Shown: positions 28,501 through 40,500 of the stretch, one piece after another
How positions within the stretch are numbered: position 1 is the stretch's first letter
Layout: the number at the start of each line of letters is the position of its first letter
Assembly (NCBI GenBank): GCA_936432065.2
Contig: OW386291.2
Coordinates: forward strand, 106,147,823 to 106,211,822
DNA: 64,000 nucleotides
Direction: 5' to 3'
Source of the DNA: Rutpela maculata
Lineage: Eukaryota > Arthropoda > Insecta > Coleoptera > Cerambycidae
The notes under the pieces: model-generated
What the model was told of the DNA's origin: nothing
The model's input: only the letters and a program-made list of their open reading frames with translations
Database searches by the model: none
Program-made: the position numbers and the translations under genes

Positions 28501-31500
28501 AAAACCCTGTATATTTTTACATATTCTTTTAGATCCTTTATCCCCGATTTCAAACATATAAGGATCTAGCTGTAATATTTTTTGATATATCGGACATTAA
28601 ATATGCTCCAAACATGCATATAGGTATTTTAGGGTTTCTGACGGAGCGCAGTCAGTGGCGGATTTAGGGGGGGGGCTATAGGGTAAAATCCAAGCGCGGC
28701 AATTTTTTTGAAAAACACCAAAGACATAAAAACAAAAAATTATTATTATTAATATGTTCTATCAGAACATGTTTAATTTATTTGAGAACGTGTTTTTTAT
28801 AATAACTAGACTAAAGTTCCTTATTATAGTCAACAGTACAGGGTGGTTGTGCAAACGTTAGAACCTCATTTAACTTCTTTATTTTTGGAGTTACGTAAAT
28901 ACGTTCAAAAATAAAAGTTATGAGATATCACATGTATTTTCCAAACATCGTTTCAGCAAAACAATTCAAACAAGTCGAATTTCGGAGATATGAGCTTTAC
29001 CTTGGTTTTACTTCCACATCCAGTGGAAGTGTAGTAACGACAAAAAAATTTTTTTAAATTTTTATTCAAATAGGCTCAGAATGTCATGAAACGTCGAGAT
29101 TTTAAGTTTGAGCGAAAAAAAAATTTCTGTCTGTCGGTCTGTAACTTTTTTGTGCGCACGTTTACTCTGTAACCGTTTAAGATATTGACTTGAAATTTGG
29201 TACACAAATGTACTTTAACGAGATCTGGAACTAGATTATATTTTCATTTTGTTCCGTCAGAGGGTTGGGGGGTAAATTGGGGTAAATTTGGGGTAACCAG
29301 CTAAATCAAGCAGCTAATAGTCCAGAAAATTGGTATTTAGTATATACAAGAGAAGCTAAGGTCTCAAAAAATGTTTGGCATTAGCCACCCCCACCCCATT
29401 ACTAAATTTTTTCGTTGTGAATGAGTTGGATCGAAAATCTGGATGCGGAAGTAATGATTCCTTGGGCAGCGGTTTTTTTAAATAGAACACCCCCATATAT
29501 TTTTACACTATTTGAAAGGCCATAGAAAAATCTTTTCAATGATATATGACCCAGTATTTTTCTTAAAAACTATAGTAGATATTAAGTTTTATATTTTCTT
29601 ACATTAAGTCATGGTAGTCCGAAAAATATATACAGTCTGTTTCACTTTTTAAATTTTTTTTCCGATTTGAATCTAATTTTACTTATGGAACAAATTAGGA
29701 TCTACTTATTACCAGAAAAAAATTCACGTCCTACAAATGCAAAGCCACCTGCGGTACCAAAATATGCGGATAAAATCAAAAAATCATATTAGGCATATTT
29801 TTATTGGAAAATTTTGTTAATGAAAGAATTGTTCAGAAACCTTAAGTCCAAAATTTAATCAAAAAAAATATATAAATTTTGATTAAAATAATGTCCAAGT
29901 CCGAAAATATCATTTGAATGGGTTTTTTCGTTTAGAAAACTGTACTATGACAATTTTGTTTGAAATTAAACCCAAGCTGCAGGTAGTTGTAAAACAGTTT
30001 TTTTTTTAAATACCTAATTATTTTCAAAATTTTTTAAATTTCAAGTTTTTCATTTTTTAATTTTGATTAAATTTTGGCCATTTTGGACAATTCTGAACAA
30101 GTTTTATTAACAAAATTTTCTAATAAAAAAATGCCTAATATGATTTTCCGATTTTCTCCACATATTTTGGTACCGCAGGTGGCTTTGGTACCGTAAGAGG
30201 CGAATGTTTTTCTGATCATAAGTAGATACTAGTTTGTTCTATACTTAAGTAAAATGCGATTCAAATCGGAAAAAAAATAAAGTTATTGGGGTGTTACCAT
30301 TTCAAGTGAAACACACTGTATCAATTATTGAAATTCTCCATTTTATTTAAAATAAAGTGAAATTAGACAGAACTAACATATTGTTTATTTTAATTTACAT
30401 ACTTTTGTTTTCCATGGCTAATTTGATAAATTGTAAATTTATAGTAAATTAGACAAAATTTGTTTAAGATAAGTACCATGTATTATATTATAAATACAAA
30501 GCTTTTTTTATGGCGTTTCAAATGGTACATATATGGAGTGTTCCTTTAAAAAAAAGCAAAGTAAAGTTCATATCTCCGAAATGCGACTTTCAATAGGCAT
30601 GTCCACAAAATTTTAATTTCAATTGGGAATGATAGAATTATCGATATTGTACACTAATTTAACAATAAAAAAAACCGCTGCCCAACTTCCACATCCAGAT
30701 TTTCTATCCAAGTCACTCACAACGAAAAAATGTTGTATGTGGAAATAATTGTTTAATAATATAATATTTGAAATTCTCTACCTCAAAAACCCATAAAACG
30801 ATACCCCACATCGGTAATGGGGTGAGGGTGGTGATAGAGGGTGGTAATGGGGGTGGATAAGGTAAAAAAATATTTTGAGGTTTCTAGTTCTTGTACACAC
30901 ACTAAATTAAATTTTTTTTCATCCCCTTTAATAATGGGGTGGGGGCTAATGCCAAAATTTTTTTTGAGACCTTAGCTTCTCTTGTATATAGTAAATACCA
31001 ATTTTATGAACTCTTACCTGCTTGATTTACCTATTTACCCCAAATTTACCCCAATTTACCCCCAACTCTTCGACGGAACAAGATGAAAATATAATCTAGT
31101 TCTAGATCTCGTTAAAGTACATAAGTGTACTAAATTTCAAGTCAGTATCTCAAACGGTTCCAGAGTAAACGTGCGCACAAAAAAAAAGTTAGACCGACAG
31201 ACAGACAGAATTTTTTTTGCTCAAACTTAAAATCTCGACGTTTCATGACATTCTAAGCCTATTTGAACAATAAAAATTTTTAAAAAATTTTTTTGTCGTT
31301 ACTATACTTCCACTGGATGTTGAAGTAATATATGTATCCTTATTTTGCCAGTTATTCGTAATAGGCATCGCCCCAACATAACGAGGATTTTTGGTAATTT
31401 TTCAATAAAAATTCTTGGCCTATGGTAAAAAAATATTTTGAGGTTTTTGGTTCTTGTACATACACTAAATCACACTTTTTTTTCGTCCCCTTAAAAAGTG

Positions 31501-34500
31501 GGGTAGGGGTGGTAATGGGGGTAGCTAATGTCAAAAATTTTTTCGAGACCCTAGCTTCTCTTATATATACTAAATACCAATTTTACGGACTCTTACCTGC
31601 TTGATTTACCTGTTTACCTCCCCATTTACCCCAATTTACAACCCAACCCTTCGATGGAATAAGATGAAAATATAATCTAGTTCCAGATCCCGTTAAAGTA
31701 CATAAGTGTACCAAATTTCAAGTCAATATCTTAAACGGTTCCAGAGTAATCGTGCGCACAAAAAAGTTAGACAGACAGGCAGAATTTTTTTTTTGCTCAA
31801 ACTTAAAATGTCGACCTTTCATGACAGTCAGCCTATTTGAACAATAAAAACATTCAAAAATTTTTTGTTACTATACTACCACTGGATGTGGAAGTAATCA
31901 ATATTCTATTTTCAAGAAAAAGAACTCCATTGCCATGTAAACCGGAAGTGATATTTAAAATTTACATGCCTTTTTTTACTTTCCTTTAATGCTTTAATAG
32001 TCAATTAAGAACATAAATAATCCGATCAATTCTTCTTTGATGTTCAATTATATGTTTCTTAGCGGCATAGATTCCCCGAAAAAAAAAAATACTTATCTCA
32101 AAAACTACCGAGAAAATCGGACATAACACGTTAACTAGGACACCCTGTACACTGTAAATATACATTATGTACCTACAGATAGTTTTTTCTTTTAATTAAA
32201 AACCACTGCCTAAGGAATCACTACAACCGCATTCAGTTTTCCTACTCAAATTACTTTAAATAAAAATTCTTGTGCACCCAACGCGAAATTCGACTCTGTA
32301 CGACAGAAATATATTTGAACTATTTCTCTTATATATTACACAATATGTTATTCTCCGCCTTTTTACTTGGTCGGCATATTTCATTGGTCAAAGGTGCACG
32401 CCCACCCGTATATACCTTTTTCATATATATCAATGAAAATATGTTTTGTCTTACCGCAGATTGTCCTCTTAAATAATGCCGTCCTTCTCTATTACATTTA
32501 GTACCCCTCTTCACTTTAGGATCAATTGGTATGGGGTGTTACCTAGACGCCAATATTCAAGTACTTTTACCTCCGTTGTTAATGGCAACGCACAGTCGTC
32601 TAAAAAATCAAACTTTAATGTCGTGAAATGAGTTAAGAAATGTCATGTTTTTCTGACGTTTGAAGAAAAAATGTATCTTTATCACTATTTTAAATCACGT
32701 TCAAAAAGCTACAATTTAAGAATAAAAAAGAAATGTCGTAGTGTCAGCAAATAACATCTTTTTATAAAAATATTTCGAAAATGTTTTTTTCAAGAAAATA
32801 AATATTACTACAATTTTCCAGATACCATTGTTTCCGTTTTCGAGATAAATGTCTGCAAATTATATTATTATTATTATTATTATCATTAATTTTTTTCAGT
32901 TTATTTTATTCTTTGGTATGTTAATAATATATAGTACGACACCGTAGGCGGAGTGCTTCAAATCTTTTGAGTGCGATATGGATAATCCACTCGAGTTGTA
33001 CAGTATACTTTTTCTACGACCAGCTTAAAAAAAACTACAAAATTTATTAAACATTAATATATTACACAAATACACACTGACAGTTACTTTGACAGCTTAC
33101 GCACTAATTTGATTTTGAAACGAATAGTTGTCTATGTACTTAATACACAAACTGTGATTGGTCGGTTTCATTTCATATCCATTCTAGAACTGATATGAAA
33201 TATATTATCCATCCCATGAAATATATTATCCATTCTACAAACTGTACAGAAAACAGCAAATTCACATAAGGGAGTAGAAAAAAATTATATTATACGCCTT
33301 ACAATAATTGTTACAGTTATATCCTCTAAGTGATTTACCGATATATGAATTTCCATGTTTTCTTAATTTTGGACTCATTTATCTGGAAAATGGTAACTCC
33401 TATCAAAATATTGTATAGGAACAAAATTGTAGAAAATTTTATGCACGTTGTTTTTTGTGAAAAAAGTTTTGTCCAGGGGGCGAGCGTAGAGGCGACTTCA
33501 ATGTGAATATCAGTCGATATTCCGTTAAGCAACGTCGAGCGCGGTTAGTACTTGGATGGGGTCCCATCTTGGGAAATACAGCGTTTTCGTCCCACCTTCT
33601 AGCGGCTTGTATATCAGTGTATACGCGGAAGTTACGTAATTTCAGACGAGGATTACGTAGTGGATATACCATCCTTCGGAGTAGATGTAAAGCAGGCGGT
33701 CCCTTGTCTATTAAATGTTAGGCAAGTAAAAGATCCCTACTCTTCTTAAGGGAAGAGGTTCGGAAAAATTTCCAGGTTGGGGGTAGCTCGCCTCCTGGCG
33801 TCGGTGATAGGCCCTGGTAGCGGAAATAGGCCGACGTTAAATAGTTATAAAAAAAAAAGTTTTTGTCCATCTTTTTTAGTTTTTGTGTTAAAATACAAAA
33901 AAAACATTATGCAACAATTTTTTTTAACATATGGCCGCAATTTTGAAAATACAGCCAATTTTTTTAGGAAATGTCTTAAATTGTTCCTTAGGCTTTAATC
34001 TTTATGAAAAACATTGTTCCCAAGGATCGGGGGGGGGGGGTGCACGTACAGCTAGGGGGGCTCCCCGACTACAAGACCTATAATTTCGCTGTTTCATAAA
34101 AAAAAAATTATTTTTTTTTTATTAATTTCGGTTCAAGTATGTGAAATTGGGCATTTTCGCGGTTTTTATTTTCTTGTAAAAAAAAAAGCAAATTGGCAGA
34201 TTGGATTTGGACATATGCACCTTGATTCATAATTTATTTATTAATATAAAAGAAAAACGAGATAACAACACGTTCTCCAAAATTAAGACTTAATTTCCAA
34301 AAAACGAGCACGTTCCAGTTTGGACTGGGACTTTACTGTAATTGCCTGATAATATACCGATTGCATTTCGACAAAAAATTGCCCCCCAAACAATCGTTGA
34401 GAAACGCACAGCTTTATTCGACTACACAGAGGGTTTAAAATTATACCGACCAAGTCCGGGGCTAATCCACTGCATTTAGGATTTTTCTTCAGACCAATTC

Positions 34501-37500
34501 ATACAAAAGCAAATGTTGGTTTTCCAGGTAGGTTCGAGTGTCCTTAATAAGGTCTCAAAAGTTCCCGAAGTGGGAGTGTAAGAATAAAATTTGGCAACGC
34601 TGTATAGGGCTAAAATCGTGCTCGGAAACGAATTTTTCGAGATATCTCGGTTTTCATTGCCTCAACGACAAAAATACATGGAAAGCTATGGAAATTCTCT
34701 ATAAAAAAGATAGAGGGTCTTTTTTTCGTATACGCAATAATTTTCTTGAAAATCTTGCATTGAATTTGAACTTATGGGATATTATGGATAATTTAAGTAC
34801 TCTATTCCACATCACCCTTGAGGTTGAGTACTAGGTGCGTTTTTTTATGTGGTTTCCCCGGTAGGCCTAATCCACGACTGTCATACTTATTAAAATGTTG
34901 TCAAATTAATAATTTCCTTCTTGTCCGTTTTCTCCTTCTATAAATTCATCGATTCGTTCGAGAAATCCTAGTCAGTCTAAGAATTTTCAGTCTCTGCTTC
35001 AGTGACGGCTTCTATTTCTGACGAGTTTTCAATCGGTTCAGCATTCAAGCAAGATTTTCCATGGCAGTTTCCGCAAACTGGTGAGCAATTAAGTCCCAAC
35101 CTCCGACAGCTACACAATGGTCCACAACCTTTCGTACAGTTGCAGAAAATCATCTTCAGAAGGCAATCAGGCGCAGGAAGTTGGGATGTTGTTTTTGGCC
35201 ACAATATGGTATCTTTCAACATCCATCCCCACTCTTTAGGATTCAATACATTACCCAACCATTTCTGTACTTGAAAATAAACATGAAATATATGCTGTTG
35301 AGCTGCGTCATGAGTGGGTGGTAATGAATTCAATTTCACTGGTTTGCTTTTGCTCACAGCTTTAATAAAGCAAGAATACCGATAGAAACTTCTTTAACTG
35401 GAGCGTTATAGATTGCGAGGAAAAGTTTTATCCCATTCGAAGTAACTATGTCAGGAGAAGTACCAGTCTTGCTGAAAACTAAGTTTCAAATCCTGCGGTT
35501 TTTTCATCACTTTAAAAGCTGCAGTCTTGCATTTATTAAACAGAGCAGATGTAGTGTCACACCCAGAGAATGCGTGCAGAAACAATATGTGATCTCGAAT
35601 ATCTTTATGGTGATCAAAGCTTCGTGAAGAATAAATTTTTCGTTAGACCTTCCCTCTGCCTGGTTTGAGAAGAAAAATTTCTTTATTAATAGGTGTACGA
35701 GCAGTTAAAATTATAAGATCCACATCTTCCCCAACCACAACCGTAGTATTTTTACATGATTCCTCAAGCGCTGTTTCGACTATCAAAATGTCAGCATCAT
35801 CTTCAGCATGTCTAACAATATAATTATTTGCCTCAAACTTTTCTGTCAACATCCAAATCAATCTGTTTTTATTATTGGAAAGGAGCTTCTCTTGGCTTTC
35901 AGTTGCAACCATCTGCTCATCAAAGTAAATATCAACAAATGAAGCTTTTGAGGACCGGAGAAGCTGCTCCATAGCCTTCACACTGTTGCTAATATTTTCA
36001 TAACCATCAAAAATAATAATAGAGTTCGAACCAAAATGATTTTGCACATAATTAACATATGCTTGGCAAATATAATTTTTCAAGAAAACTATTGCATAAA
36101 CAAAAAAAGACCCTTCTATCTTTTTTTATAGAGAATTTCCATAGCTTTCTTTTTGGCCTGATATATTTTTGTCGTAGAGGCAATGAAAACTGAGATATCT
36201 CGAAAAATTCGTTTCCGAGCACGATTTTAGCCCTTTACAGCATTGCCAAATTTTATCCTTACACTGCCACTTCGGGGACTTTTGAGACCTTATTAAGGAC
36301 ACCAAAACCTACCTGGAAAACCAACATTTGCTTTTGTATGAATTGGTCTGATGATGCGGCTCATTTTTCACTAAATGCAGTGCATTAGGCGGGTCGCTAA
36401 TTATTGTACTCTTCGCAAATACGAAAACGAAGAGTATATTGCATTTGATCGGCACATTTTTAAAACAGTAAGTATCGCTCGCAGGCAAAAAATTTTCATA
36501 TCATTGTGAACGAATTTTGAACAACTTTCAAAATGTTCGTCTGTCCGTCCATCCGTCGCGTTTCTTGTAAGCATGATAACTTAAGAAAGAAAAGCCCGAT
36601 TATATTGAAAATTGGACAGTAAGGTAGTGTTAACTAGAGGAAGAAGTCTATTGTTTTTGAACAAAATCGATCAGTAAATAAAAAAGTTATTAATTATTTA
36701 AATTTGAAAAAAAAAATTTTTTTTGATATTTACGTTTTTGTAATTGAATAAAAATCTGATGAAATGATATTTTGAATGATTTTAATATCTATTTATATAT
36801 TTTACTAATATACATTTCATAATATAATATCGAACAGTGAAAAATATGATTTCAACTTATCGCTTATAATGTAAAAAATTACGTTTTTGACTCACATAAC
36901 TTTTCGTGCAGTTCTCGTTTTTTAGAAACCCACGTAGTTTGTTTTTACTTTATTTTATACTGAGTGTTTCACCAACTAAGTTCGTATGATAAAATAAAAT
37001 ATCTCTAAAACTAACATTTACAAAAAACTGCGAAGAGTATCCTATAGAAAGAGTATAATGCTTCCTCTAGTTATTATTATAATGACTAAATACTCTGTTA
37101 TAATGAACTCCACATTTATCAACAGCTAACTGTATTTAATTTACACTTTTATTTTCAGTCAGTACAATTTAAAAACGTTGTTCTACGAAACAGTAAATAC
37201 CGACGAAAAATATATTACTGTGGCCGTAACTAAGCCCGGATCAGATATCAACAGTTTTGAAGACATGCGTGGAAAAAAAGCCTGTTTCCCCGTGTACGAC
37301 GGTGTGGCTTGGAATACCGTGAAGCATGTTCTCTTTACCAAAAATCTAATCCAGGCCTGCCCTTTGGATAATGAAATGGCCAACTTCTTTGGACCGAGTT
37401 GTACGCCGGGTTTGCCAAAGAAAAAATCTCAGAGCCTCAGCCAAAATTGCCAGGAAGACACGTTTAATGGGGAGTTTGGAGCTTTACATTGCCTGAGCAG

Positions 37501-40500
37501 TGGCATTGGAGACGTTGCATTTGTGTCCAGTAACTCTATTAGGAAGTTTGTTTCAGGTAATTTTGATTGATTTACCACATATTATTATTAATAATATTGA
37601 GGTGGTTTCTAGAAGTATCAAATTACGAAATACGTTATTGTTAAAATTATAATAGAGTGAAGACATTGGATGAGAAAGTAACTGATTTATTGTAATATAA
37701 ATATTATAATCATTAGTAAATCATCTTATATTGACAAGTGACATACAGTAACTATTTATGTATATTTTTTTTTAACAAGCCATCTATTTTCTATTTACTA
37801 AATATTAAATTTAACATCCTTAACACTCCCACTAATTGAATACTTAGTAACATACTTAAAAGTAAAAAAAAAAAAAAAAATTATAATCTCGACTGGTGTA
37901 CCACAGGGGTCCATTTTAGGACCCTTACTTTTCACAATTTACACATCAAATTTTCATACATTTATCAAATACTCAAAAATACACATGTATGCTGACGATA
38001 CTCAAATTTATCATTCCTTTCCTTTAAAAGACGCACAAATTGCCAAGCAAAGGTTTAATAATGATTTAAAAGCATTAGCTGAGCTGTCTTCCAAGCACGC
38101 ACTTCTGTTAAATCCTTTGAAATCTGTTCTATTGCTATTCGGAAAAAAAAAAGATTGTTTAGTATTAAGAAATAACTTTAAAATTATAATTAATGATACG
38201 CCTTTAAAAATTTCAGATAGTGCTAAAAATCTCGGAGTTATTCTGGACCCCTCACTACGTTTTCGTCAGCATACCCAAAAAAATTTGCAGAATGCTTACA
38301 ATGCTCTTAGACTTCTTTATCCGCATAGGCGTCATCTGCAGGGAAAGGCCAAAAAGTCACTATGTGATGCTCTCGTGCTCTCCCAGTTCACTTATTGCTC
38401 TCCCGTATATTCGCTTTGTCTGGATCAAGATCATTTGAACCGCATTCAAAGAGTGCAAAACTCTTGTATTCGTTTTATTTATGGAATACGAAAATTTCAG
38501 CACATCTCTCATAAATTCTCGGAGCTCGGTTGGCTTAAAATGAAGGATAGATTTAAAGTACATACACTCTGCTTGTATCACAAGGTATTAATCTTTAAGG
38601 CACCTCCATATTTGTACAATAAGATTACCTTCAGAAGTGATGTCCACAACATTAATGTTAGATTTCGGGGTTTAATTACTCCTCCTATACATAAAACCAG
38701 TCTGTATGAACGAAGTTTTCGATACAATATTGCTTCTCTTTATAACGGTCTTCCTCTTGAACTGAAATCCCTCAAATTAACTAAGTTTAAAAAAGAAATA
38801 AAAAAATATATCACACAAATATAGTAACTAGTAATCTTGGAGGATTAATTGTGTCAGTCAATTATCATTTCTTGTCTAATTTCTGTCTTATTTTGTTATA
38901 TTTACATTTTTTATACTTTATTAGTTACTATTGTCCTTAGCTTTATTATAATATATTAGGTTAAGAGGCAATTTGCTCTACACTCGTAGGGTATGGTCCT
39001 CCGCGGGGTTAAGAGACGAAGAACATTCCACAAATTCCGGTAAAGACCGCCTTCGGCCAGGTGCCTGCTGTTTTCTACAATATTGCAATACGCTCAAAGG
39101 GAAGTTCAGGTCCGTACTACATAAATTGTACAATGCTGATACACGCACTTCTGCTCTTTCCACTTCCTTGTCTTTTTTTACTATTGTGTATTGTCTCCAT
39201 TAATATATTTCCCATTTTGTTTAACAGGCCAATCTAAACATATTATTGCTGCTCATCGCTCAATTTTACTTCCACATCCAGTGGTAGTAACGACAAAAAT
39301 TTTTAAAAATTTTTATTGTTCAGATAGGTTTAGAATGTCATGAAACGTCGAGATTTTAAGTTTGAGCAAAGAAAAATTGTCTGTAACTTTTTTGTGCGCA
39401 CGATTACTCTGGAACCGTTTAAGATATTGACTTGAAATTTGGTACACGTATGTACTTTAACGAGATCTGGGACTAGATATTTTCATCTTATTCCATGAAA
39501 AGTTGGAGGGTAAATTGGGGTAAATGGGGGTAAATGGGGGTAAATAGGTAAATCTAATAAGTAAGAGTCCATAAAATTGGTATTCAGTTATATATAAAAG
39601 AAGTTAAGTCTACATTTTTTGGCATTAGCCACCCCCCATTAATAATAGGGTGGGGTACCACCCCCTTATTAAAGAAGGTGAAAAAATAAAATTGTAATGT
39701 AGCATGTAGGTATACAAGAACATAAGGCCTCAAAAAATTTTTTTACTTCACCCACCATTCAAGATGGCGGTTTCAAGATGTCAGACGTTTTGCCATGCAT
39801 GGTCCGATTTGACTCAAAATCGGTAACTCGAGGTTTTCGAGGTCACAGATTAAGAATTTTTTGTCAAAACAAAAATTCAAAATTGCGGATTAATTGCCTA
39901 TGGTCTGAATCGACTCAAAATCGGTATCAAAGGAGTTTTCGAAGTTTTTTGACAAAACTTGAAAAAAAGATGGCGGTACTACTATACACCTACTATATGA
40001 CTAAAAAGAAAATAATAAATGTATTAAAAAAAACATTTCAAAAATAGCTTTTATTCAAATGTACTAAACAGGAATAAATGAAATAAATAATTTCGTTAGA
40101 CGTAATATGATCGACCAATGTTAATTTTTTCGAAAAATATAAAAGCTGGGTCGTTCATTTAATGCGTTTTAATATTTGGAAATAAAAATTCAATGATTAA
40201 ATTGATTACAAAACTTTGAAAGAGTAAAAATAATGAAATAAAATATTTTAAAAAACTTTTTAAATATTTTATTAAAAAAGCTCTAAAAAGTAAAAAATAT
40301 AGCTATTATAACATTTATCTCGATATAGACACTAAAAAGTTCCATCCAAGACATCTGACTTCATGAATGCCCCACGCATACAAGTTTCAAGATGTTGTGA
40401 TAGCTAAAAACATGATTTTATACTTTTGTATCTGAATTTTATATCCAATGATTTTTTTATCCGTATAAACACATCAAAAAATAAATGATGGATGAAACCA

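Larger units (their letters stand above)
27117..32147. mobile_element. 5-kb TA-flanked element holding a tandem array and other insertions
   Basis: CAGGGTGTCCCAGTCAACGC at the left and TTAACTAGGACACCCTG at the right, each flanked by TA; the next blocks (TTTCTCGGTAGTTTCTGAG; CTCAAAAACTACCGAGAAAA) also pair. The interior contains the 108-bp array at 27231-28340, three H1 repeats and an M2 element. I infer that a small mariner-like element grew by tandem amplification and nested insertion. Confidence 0.65.

Noticed and set aside
27746..28557. Open frames of 78-141 codons in the 108-bp array
   Set aside because: The unit is divisible by three, so frames stay open by chance; reading frames differ in both directions with no start context.
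33530..33600. Functional 5S rRNA gene
   Set aside because: Only the 3' half is present, with changes, and it is joined to a body with an A tail between target duplications.
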